Positions 58,626-64,000 of a stretch of DNA of 64,000 nt are shown here, one piece after another. Position 1 is the stretch's first letter. Each line of letters opens with the position of its first letter. The translations under genes were made by a program, and so were the position numbers. Source of the DNA: an uncultured Oscillospiraceae bacterium (GTDB taxonomy: Bacteria; Bacillota; Clostridia; Oscillospirales; Oscillospiraceae); the NCBI GenBank assembly GCA_958423465.1, contig CATZRD010000004.1, positions 50,402-114,401 on the forward strand, read 5' to 3'. Under the pieces are notes generated by a model. It did not search any database. It worked only from the letters and a program-made list of their open reading frames with translations, and had not been told where the DNA came from.

Positions 58626-59843
58626 TCAATAAGCGGAGTTCAGCCACTCGATGCCGTCGATCTGCAGCGTGAAGTACGGCGCGGACTGGAAGTAGGACTC
58701 GTGGAAAGCGCCGTCGAACACGGCCTCCTCGGCGTCGGGGGCGAAGTCGCCGTCGGTATCCAGGGCAAAGGCGTTTTTCAGCTCCTCACCGCCGATGGTG
58801 AAGGTGGAGGTGTCGAACACCTGCAGGGAGCCGTCGGCCAGGGCTTTCTCCACCTCAGCCAGCTTCTCGGCGGTGCCGGGGGCGGCGATGTCCTCGTTCA
58901 GCTCCGTCAGGACCACGGCGCCCATGTCCATGCCGTGGCACCAATCCTGGTCGAAGGCCTCGCCCTTGGCCACGGCCTCGATGGCGTACTCAAAGTAGTA
59001 GGACCAGTCGATGCGGGTGCCGATCAGGGACGCCTCGGGAGCCACGGAGATCATGTCGTTGTTGTAGCCGGTGTGGAACACGCCCTTGGACTGGGCGGTG
59101 GTGGCGGGGGTGGTGTTGTCGGAGTGCTGGCTGATCATGACGCAGCCGTCGTCGGCCAGGGAGGAGGCGGCGTTGCCCTCGGCGGTGGCGTCAGACCAGG
59201 AACCCACGAAGTTGACCTTCATGGTGGCGCTGGGGCAGACGCTCCTGGCGCCCAGGTAGTAGGCCGTGAAGCCGGAGACCACCTCGGCGAAGGAGAAAGC
59301 GCCCACATAGCCGATGACGGCCTCGTCAGCGGCGATCTCGCCCTTGTCGATCATCTCCTGCATCTTCATGCCCGCCACTACGCCGGCCAGATAACGGCCC
59401 TCGTAGATGTTGGCAAAGGCGTTGTGGGTGTTGTCCCGGCCGTCGTTCCAGGAGCCCTGGTTGGTGCAGGCGATGAACTGGATGTCGGGGTAGTCGTCCA
59501 CGACCTGAAGCATGAAGGGCTCGAAGCCGTAGGAATTGTTGATGATGAGCTGGCAGCCCTCTTCGGCCAGCTCGATGTTGGCGTCGGCGCAGCCGCTGTC
59601 TTCCTTGATGTTGTACTTGACCACCCACTCCACGTTGATGCCCTTGGCCTTCAGCGCCTCGGTGGCGGCCTCCTTGCCGCGGATGAAGTTGTAGGTGTAG
59701 CCCTGGTCGTTCTCGTCGCCGATGCAGATGAGGCCGACCTTGACGGTCTTGCCGTCGCCGGTGGTTTTGTCGCCGCCCTCGCCGCAGGCCGCCAGAGACA
59801 GGACCATGACCAGGGACAGCAGCAGTGCCAGTAGCTTCTTCAT
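58626..59843 (-). CDS. BMP-family nucleoside/purine-binding lipoprotein
   Basis: Surface receptor of the importer, 405 residues. Signal peptide with lipobox SLAAC (Cys-20), followed by a Gly/Thr/Asp linker. Bmp domain: TVKVGLICIGDENDQGYTYNFIRGKEAATEAL, IINNSYGFEPFMLQVVDDYPDIQFIACTNQ, AGVVAGMKMQEM, MISQHSDNTTPATTAQSKG and DWSYYFEYAIEAVAKG. Relatives (PnrA, NupN) bind nucleosides; others bind purines. It is the promoter-proximal gene of the importer operon, as usual for the highly expressed receptor. AGGAGGACATACT precedes ATG 59843. Confidence 0.95.
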   Translation of the reverse strand: MKKLLALLLSLVMVLSLAACGEGGDKTTGDGKTVKVGLICIGDENDQGYTYNFIRGKEAATEALKAKGINVEWVVKYNIKEDSGCADANIELAEEGCQLIINNSYGFEPFMLQVVDDYPDIQFIACTNQGSWNDGRDNTHNAFANIYEGRYLAGVVAGMKMQEMIDKGEIAADEAVIGYVGAFSFAEVVSGFTAYYLGARSVCPSATMKVNFVGSWSDATAEGNAASSLADDGCVMISQHSDNTTPATTAQSKGVFHTGYNNDMISVAPEASLIGTRIDWSYYFEYAIEAVAKGEAFDQDWCHGMDMGAVVLTELNEDIAAPGTAEKLAEVEKALADGSLQVFDTSTFTIGGEELKNAFALDTDGDFAPDAEEAVFDGAFHESYFQSAPYFTLQIDGIEWLNSAY

Positions 59844-59881
59844 AGTATGTCCTCCTTAAATATGTTTGTTCCAATTCTCCT

Positions 59882-59928
59882 GTTAGGACCGCTAACCGTA
59901 TTGTACCGCATTTTTTGGTAAATTTCAA
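59882..59928 (-). promoter_or_regulatory. promoter and operator-like repeat of the importer operon
   Basis: Minus-strand TTGAAA (59923-59928), 17 bp, TACAAT (59900-59905). GTTAG-N5-CTAAC (59882-59896) lies right at the predicted transcription start. Confidence 0.78.
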
Positions 59929-59948
59929 CTAAAAGTTTTGCAGGGCGG

Positions 59949-59961
59949 CAAAAAATTTTTG
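59949..59961. promoter_or_regulatory. A-tract/T-tract palindrome upstream of the importer promoter
   Basis: CAAAAAATTTTTG, 20 bp upstream of the -35 box. It matches the repeated elements between ygeY and its divergent regulator at 62869-62946. Confidence 0.5.
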
Positions 59962-59996
59962 TATACCATGCGGGAAAGACAACCAAAGAGGGAAAA

Positions 59997-60035
59997 GACC
60001 GCCCCCGGCGGAGCATCTCTTCGCTGGGGGTGGTC
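59997..60035 (-). terminator. terminator of ygeY-ygeW
   Basis: GACC-CCCCC-GCG pairs with CGC-GGGGG-GGTC (59997-60035) with single mismatches, then TTTTCCC on the minus strand. Confidence 0.75.
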
Positions 60036-60048
60036 TCGTCTGTTGGGA

Positions 60049-61242
60049 TCAGAAGTCCTTCCGCTTCTCGCCCCGGGCCTCCAGGTCCCGCAGGGCGGAC
60101 ACGGGGTCCTTCACCTTGCTGAGGAAGATCATGGCGGCGATGATGTAGGGCTTGAAGCTGGCCTGCTTGTAGAGGGGCACGATGTACCGGTCAAAGACGC
60201 TGTTGTCCACCTCGCCCTCCTCGCAGCTCAGGCCGGTGATGTCGGCAGGCAGGCAGTGGAGGTAGAGGGCCTTGCCGTCCTTGGTCAGCTCCATCATCTT
60301 CTCGGAGCAGGTCCAGTCCTTGTGCTGGGCGTTCTGCTCCAGCAGCTCCTGCTCCAGCTGGTCGATGCCGGCCTTGTCGCCGTCCCGGTAGAGCTGGGTG
60401 CGCTTCTCCATGGCCTTGAAGGGGGCCCAGCTCTTGGGATAGACGATGTCGGCGTCCTTGAAGGCCTCCTCCATGGAGTTCACCTTGGTGAAGGAGCCGC
60501 CGGACTGCTCAGCGTTGGCCTTGGCGATGTCCTCCACCTCGGGCATGATCTCATAGCCCTCGGGGTGGGCCAGCACCACGTCCATGCCGAACCGGGTAAA
60601 GAGGCCGATGACGCCCTGGGGCACGCTGAGGGGCTTGCCGTAGCTGGGGGAGTAGGCCCAGGTCATGGCCACCTTCTTGCCCTTCAGGTTTTCAACGCCG
60701 CCGAACTCGTGGATCACATGGAGCAGGTCCGCCATGCACTGGGTGGGGTGGTCCACGTCGCACTGGAGGTTCACCAGGGTGGGGCGCTGCTCCAGGATAC
60801 CCTTGTCATAGCCCTCGTCCAGGGCGTCCATAAAGGTTTTCTGGTACTTGTGGCCCTCCTCGATGAACATGTCGTCCCGGATGCCGATGACGTCGGCCAT
60901 GAAGGACACCATGTTGGCCGTCTCGCGGACGGTCTCGCCGTGGGCGATCTGGGACTTCTTCTCGTCCAGGTCCTGCACCTCCAGGCCCAGCAGGTTGCAG
61001 GCGGAGGCGAAGGAGAAGCGGGTGCGGGTGGAGTTGTCCCGGAAGATGGAGATGCCCAGGCCGGAGTCAAAGACCTTGGTGGAGATGTTCCGCTCCCGCA
61101 GGTCCCGCAGAGCGTCGGCCACGGTGAAGATGGCGTCCAGCTCGTCGCCGGTCTTGTCCCAGGTCCAGTAGAAGTCGTTCTTGTACATGTTGTTGATGTG
61201 GAGCTTTTCCAGGTGCTGGACCAGCTGTTCCGTCTTGCTCAT
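60049..61242 (-). CDS. ygeW: knotted carbamoyltransferase YgeW
   Basis: 397 residues, nearly identical in length to E. coli YgeW. Motifs: carbamoyl-phosphate-binding DNSTRTRFSFASACNLLGL near residue 70, KSQIAHGETVRETANM, VNLQCDVDHPTQCMADLLHV near 165, TWAYSPSYGKPLSVPQG and LHCLPADITGLSCEEGEVDNSVFD near 330. It belongs to the purine/urate degradation loci of gut anaerobes, where a carbamoylated intermediate is thought to be handled. Acceptor not proven. Follows ygeY after a GC hairpin. Confidence 0.95.
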   Translation of the reverse strand: MSKTEQLVQHLEKLHINNMYKNDFYWTWDKTGDELDAIFTVADALRDLRERNISTKVFDSGLGISIFRDNSTRTRFSFASACNLLGLEVQDLDEKKSQIAHGETVRETANMVSFMADVIGIRDDMFIEEGHKYQKTFMDALDEGYDKGILEQRPTLVNLQCDVDHPTQCMADLLHVIHEFGGVENLKGKKVAMTWAYSPSYGKPLSVPQGVIGLFTRFGMDVVLAHPEGYEIMPEVEDIAKANAEQSGGSFTKVNSMEEAFKDADIVYPKSWAPFKAMEKRTQLYRDGDKAGIDQLEQELLEQNAQHKDWTCSEKMMELTKDGKALYLHCLPADITGLSCEEGEVDNSVFDRYIVPLYKQASFKPYIIAAMIFLSKVKDPVSALRDLEARGEKRKDF

Positions 61243-61295
61243 AGCAGTATTCTCCTTATTTCCATAATGTGTGTGGCTGCCGGCGGGGCCGGCGG

Positions 61296-61315
61296 AAAAG
61301 CGCTGGCGCTTTTTT
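61296..61315. terminator. intercistronic hairpin between ygeY and ygeW
   Basis: AAAAGCGC-TG-GCGCTTTT (61296-61313), flanked by a GCCGGC hairpin. May adjust relative expression rather than stop all transcription. Confidence 0.55.
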
Positions 61316-61329
61316 GATTTTATTTCGAT

Positions 61330-62742
61330 TTACTGGATGTCGTTGTCCGTCAGGCTCTGGCGGAACTCCGTCACGTCGGCGGTCCTGTTCTCGGGCTTAT
61401 ACAGGGGGATGGCGGCGGCGTACAGGGCGGCGCAGGTGGTGAGATCCTGCTTCCAGGTGATCTCGTTGGGGGCGTGGGCCTGGCTCTCGGCCCCGGGACC
61501 GAAGCCCACGCAGGGGATGCCGTACCGGCCCTGGATGCTGACGCCGTTGGTGGAGAAGGTCCACTTGTCCGTCAGGGGGCGGCCCTCCCGCAGGTGCATG
61601 GCGTCCTTCCTGGGGTCGGCGTCGGCGTGGCCGATGCGCTTTTCGCCCCAGAGGGCGTGGTGGGCGTCGGCCAGGGCCTGGACATGGGCGGCGGACTCCC
61701 GGTTGATCCAGGTGGGGAAGAAGCACTCCGTCTCATAGACCTCGCCGGTCCAGGCGGGGCGGTCGTACATGTACATGCTGACCTTCACGTCCCCGCCGTA
61801 CTTCTTCACGGCGGGCAGGTCCTCGATCTCCTTCAGGCAGGAGTCCCAGGTCTCCCCGGCGGTCATGCGCCGGTCGATGGAGATGGCGCAGCTGTCCGCC
61901 ACGGCGCAGCGGCTGGGGGAGGTGTAGAAGATCTGGCTGACGGTGCAGGTGCCCCGGCCCAGGAAACGGGCGTCCTCCCAGTGCTCGGGATTGTACCGGG
62001 GATCCAGCATCTTCACCAGGCCCTTCACCTCCACGGTGTCGTCGGCGGGGTTCTCGTTGAGGGCGCGGACGTCCTGGAGGATGTCGGCCATCTTGTAGAT
62101 GGCGTTGTCCCCCCGCTCCGGGGCGGAGCCGTGGCAGGAGACGCCCTTTACGTCCACCCGGATCTCCATGCGGCCCCGGTGGCCCCGGTAGATGCCGCCG
62201 TCGGTGGGCTCGGTGGAGATGACGAACTCGATGCGCCGCTGGGCCTCCTCCTTGCTGGAGAAGTACTTGTTGACGATGTACTGCCAGCACATGCCGTCGC
62301 AGTCCTCCTCCTGGACGGAGCCCACCACCATGACGCTGTAGCCGTCGGGAATCAGATCCAGGTCCTTCATGATCTTCGCCCCGTAGCAGGCGGCGGCCAT
62401 GCCGCCCTCCTGGTCGGAGCCGCCCCGGCCGTAGATGATGTCATCGGTCTCGTAGCCCTGGTAGGGATCGGCCTCCCAGTTGTTGATGTTGCCGATGCCC
62501 ACGGTGTCGATGTGGGAGTCGATGGCGATGATCTTCTCACCCTGGCCCATCCAGCCGATGACGTTGCCCAGACCGTCGATCTCCACCTTGTCGTAGCCCA
62601 GCTTCTCCATCTCCTGGGCGATGCGGCGTACAACGCCCTCCTCCTCACAGCTCTCGCTGGGAATGGCGATCATATCCCGCAGAAAACGGGTCATGTCCGC
62701 CTGATAATTCTGCGCGGCCTGCTTGATGGCGTCAAAGTTCAT
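61330..62742 (-). CDS. ygeY: YgeY-type M20 metallohydrolase
   Basis: 470 residues, M20 peptidase-like zinc hydrolase annotated in relatives as selenium-metabolism-linked. Metal ligands appear in [14 protein letters not shown] (His-x-Asp), [14 protein letters not shown] (Asp), [16 protein letters not shown] (Glu pair), ISTEPTDG (Asp/Glu) and AQAHAPNE (last His). The dimerisation domain includes [36 protein letters not shown]. Likely acts on an amino-acid-like intermediate of purine breakdown; substrate not established. GGAGGG precedes ATG 62742, which diverges from the regulator gene. Confidence 0.94.
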   Translation of the reverse strand: MNFDAIKQAAQNYQADMTRFLRDMIAIPSESCEEEGVVRRIAQEMEKLGYDKVEIDGLGNVIGWMGQGEKIIAIDSHIDTVGIGNINNWEADPYQGYETDDIIYGRGGSDQEGGMAAACYGAKIMKDLDLIPDGYSVMVVGSVQEEDCDGMCWQYIVNKYFSSKEEAQRRIEFVISTEPTDGGIYRGHRGRMEIRVDVKGVSCHGSAPERGDNAIYKMADILQDVRALNENPADDTVEVKGLVKMLDPRYNPEHWEDARFLGRGTCTVSQIFYTSPSRCAVADSCAISIDRRMTAGETWDSCLKEIEDLPAVKKYGGDVKVSMYMYDRPAWTGEVYETECFFPTWINRESAAHVQALADAHHALWGEKRIGHADADPRKDAMHLREGRPLTDKWTFSTNGVSIQGRYGIPCVGFGPGAESQAHAPNEITWKQDLTTCAALYAAAIPLYKPENRTADVTEFRQSLTDNDIQ

Positions 62743-62823
62743 GGTGCAATCCCTCCTGCATATCCGTTTATTCCAATATTCTTCGCAAGCTCCATGGACG
62801 CCCCGGGGGCGTCTTACGCTTCT

Positions 62824-62851
62824 ATCATATCATAGAATCCCACGTTGTCAA
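62824..62851 (-). promoter_or_regulatory. promoter of ygeY-ygeW
   Basis: Minus-strand consensus TTGACA (62846-62851), 16 bp, TATGAT (62824-62829). The leader contains the palindrome GACGCCC-N3-GGGCGTC (about 62798-62814). Confidence 0.8.
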
Positions 62852-62868
62852 ACAAAAAGTAAGAAAAC

Positions 62869-62946
62869 CTAAAAAATTTTTTGGACAAGCGGGCCGGACA
62901 GGCGGTTTTGCCAAAAAGTTTTTGCAGAAACCTAAAAATATTTTTG
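62869..62946. promoter_or_regulatory. three A-tract/T-tract palindromes in the divergent intergenic region
   Basis: CTAAAAAATTTTTTG (62869-62883), CCAAAAAGTTTTTG (62911-62924) and CTAAAAATATTTTTG (62932-62946). Centres are 41.5 and 21.5 bp apart, close to four and two helical turns. Likely operators or curved DNA between the two divergent promoters. Confidence 0.6.
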
Positions 62947-62954
62947 AAAAACCG

Positions 62955-62983
62955 TTGCAATCTGTCCGGGATGCTGGTATGAT
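62955..62983 (+). promoter_or_regulatory. promoter of the regulator-PLP enzyme genes
   Basis: TTGCAA (62955-62960), 17 bp, TATGAT (62978-62983). Confidence 0.72.
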
Positions 62984-63020
62984 GGACCTGTAAAAACGTA
63001 TATATGGAGGTGATAGCGCT

Positions 63021-63677
63021 TTGGAGACCAGTCGAATGGAAATGCTCAAGCAGATCGCCGCGGCGCTGGCGGCACAGTTCGGCCCCAACTGCGAGGTGGT
63101 CATCCACGACCTGTCCGCCCAAAACACGGAACATCCCATCGTTTACATCGTCAACGGCCACGTCACCGGCCGGCGGGTGGGGGACGGCCCCTCCAAGGTA
63201 GTCATGGAGCACATCCTCCGGGGAGACGAGGACCCCGTGGATCACCTGGCCTACCTGACCCGCACGCCGGACGGCAAGATCCTGAAATCCTCCACGGTCT
63301 ATATCCGCAGCGGCAAGGGGAAGGTCTCCGCCATCCTCTCCATCAACTACGACATCTCCGCCCTGCTCATGGTGAACAACGCCGTCTCCGGCCTCATCAG
63401 CACCCCCAACGAGACCCCGGGAGAGCAGGAGCGCATCACGGTGTTCAACGTCAACGACGTGCTGGATGAGCTCATTGAGCAGAGCGTGGCCATCGTAGGC
63501 AAGCCCGTGGCCCTGATGAACAAGGACGACAAGGTGAAGGCCATCCAGTTCCTGAGCCAGCACGGCGCGTTCCTCATCACCAAGTCCGGCGACAAGGTCG
63601 CCAAATACTTCGGAATATCCAAATACACATTATATTCTTATATTGACGCCAAGCAGGAGGAGAAGCAGCATGAGTAA
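63021..63677 (+). CDS. YheO/DauR-type PAS-HTH transcriptional regulator
   Basis: 218 residues starting at TTG 63021, with GGAGGTGAT well spaced upstream; ATG 63036 is the alternative. The N-terminal YheO-type PAS-like ligand domain covers about residues 10-120 (LAAQFGPNCEVVIHDLS, IVYIVNGHVTGRRVGDG, LKSSTVYIRSGKGKVSAILSINYD). A DauR-type helix-turn-helix ends the protein (DKVKAIQFLSQHGAFLITKSGDKVAKYFGISKYTLYSYI). Expected to sense a metabolite and control the divergent ygeY-ygeW genes and the PLP enzyme it overlaps. Confidence 0.93.
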   Translation: METSRMEMLKQIAAALAAQFGPNCEVVIHDLSAQNTEHPIVYIVNGHVTGRRVGDGPSKVVMEHILRGDEDPVDHLAYLTRTPDGKILKSSTVYIRSGKGKVSAILSINYDISALLMVNNAVSGLISTPNETPGEQERITVFNVNDVLDELIEQSVAIVGKPVALMNKDDKVKAIQFLSQHGAFLITKSGDKVAKYFGISKYTLYSYIDAKQEEKQHE

Positions 63678-64000
63678 GATCGATCTGACCATCAACAAGG
63701 AGGGCCTTCAGCACAATATTCAGAAGGCCAAGGAGAACAACGTCATCATCCCCACCTTCGCCCAGATGCAGAACCCGGAGACCATCCCCGAGAAGATCCA
63801 GGCCAAACTGAAGGACGTGGGGCTGTGGGACGTGAACCCCCTGAACCTGTTCCGCATCACCTGGAAGAACGAGGCCAAGGAGTCCGGCGGGCTCTATCAG
63901 GCCGTGCCCAACTATGTGGAGATCCCCTCCGCCCTCTCCGGCGTGCCCTGCCGCATCATCGCCATGGCGGGCAAGTGGTTCCCCACCGGCTGCCACAAGG
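63670..64000 (+). CDS. PLP-dependent lyase, cysteine synthase/TrpB-like (cut by window end)
   Basis: The first 110 codons of a PLP enzyme of the fold type II superfamily. It reads MSKIDLTINKEGLQHNIQKAKENN, then PTFAQMQNPETIPEKIQAKLKDVGLWDVNPLNLFRITW. The last visible residues GKWFPTGCHK match the PLP-lysine motif of this superfamily (as in NPTGSHK); the Lys codon 63997-63999 is the last complete one. Overlaps the regulator by 8 bp (ATGAGTAA). In urate-degradation loci the neighbouring PLP enzyme is a 2,3-diaminopropionate ammonia-lyase (YgeX); this N-terminus does not closely match E. coli YgeX, so the role stays open. Confidence 0.85.
   Translation, partial: MSKIDLTINKEGLQHNIQKAKENNVIIPTFAQMQNPETIPEKIQAKLKDVGLWDVNPLNLFRITWKNEAKESGGLYQAVPNYVEIPSALSGVPCRIIAMAGKWFPTGCHK

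Noticed and set aside
59844..59996. Purine riboswitch upstream of the BMP-importer operon
   Set aside because: No TATA...GGGT / TNTCTACC core is present; the leader is about 50 nt, too short for the aptamer.

Overview
The window is GC-rich, tightly packed bacterial chromosome. Gene content points to an anaerobic Firmicute of class Clostridia: a T-box on pheST, a glmS ribozyme, TPP and FMN riboswitches on ECF vitamin transporters, CIRCE/HrcA heat-shock control, oxygen-sensitive Fe-S serine dehydratase, 2-hydroxyacyl-CoA dehydratase-type activases, KtrAB and an alr-ndoA pair. The high GC and the proteins present suggest an Oscillospiraceae gut relative (Flavonifractor/Oscillibacter-like). That placement is inference. 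No rRNA, tRNA, CRISPR array, phage or insertion sequence was seen.

Layout. 1-3.1 kb: pheT (cut by the window edge) and pheS behind a T-box leader. 3.1-7.3 kb: NAD(P)H-hydrate repair, a lipoprotein, a maltose/galactoside-type acetyltransferase, alanine racemase and a MazF-type RNase with no antitoxin beside it. 7.3-12 kb: a large solute-binding lipoprotein, an unknown protein, NrdR and a DUF421/DUF4363 pair. 12-14.3 kb: glmS behind its self-cleaving ribozyme. 14.4-17.3 kb: apbE diverging from a NusG-II protein and a Gx-type membrane protein, the set seen in flavin-based extracellular electron transfer loci, then TPP-riboswitch thiT. 17.3-21.1 kb: a membrane-bound XRE regulator, and htpG and hsp20, each behind its own CIRCE. 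21.1-31 kb: one long co-directional run (ddl, murF, ABC-F ATPase, YdcF-like protein, flavodoxin, prfA, tsaC/sua5, coaE, M18 aminopeptidase). 31-37.1 kb: a flavodoxin-ferredoxin protein, a VTT/DedA protein with an odd start, and a two-gene split of the large acyl-CoA dehydratase activase-related protein. 37.2-45.6 kb: phosphoglucomutase, dinB, FMN-riboswitch ribU, a SLOG-fold protein, a MATE exporter and ktrAB. 45.7-54.8 kb: a polysaccharide deacetylase, a TIM-barrel-like protein, an 8-oxoguanine deaminase-type amidohydrolase, sdaAB-sdaAA, a flavin reductase/HxlR redox pair, a small XRE regulator and a NatAB-type ABC exporter behind stacked promoters. 54.9-64 kb: a BMP-type nucleoside/purine ABC importer, YgeW, YgeY, a YheO/DauR-type regulator and the start of a PLP enzyme. 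This last block resembles the anaerobic purine/urate degradation clusters of gut bacteria.

Promoters are unusually easy to read here. Many intergenic gaps carry hexamer pairs with 16-17 bp spacing, and most transcription units end in strong hairpins. The most interesting regulatory signals are: (1) helically spaced A-tract/T-tract palindromes shared by the YgeY/regulator intergenic region and the BMP importer promoter; (2) a MerR/CueR-type 19-bp-spacer promoter in front of the NatAB-type exporter with no MerR gene in the window; (3) matching SOS-box-like motifs at dinB and at the SLOG gene; (4) identical CIRCE-promoter geometry at htpG and hsp20; (5) a DedA-type gene whose ribosome-binding site points to an ACG codon. 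No clearly new multigene system stands out. All function calls are by reading translated sequence and motifs; no database search was run.
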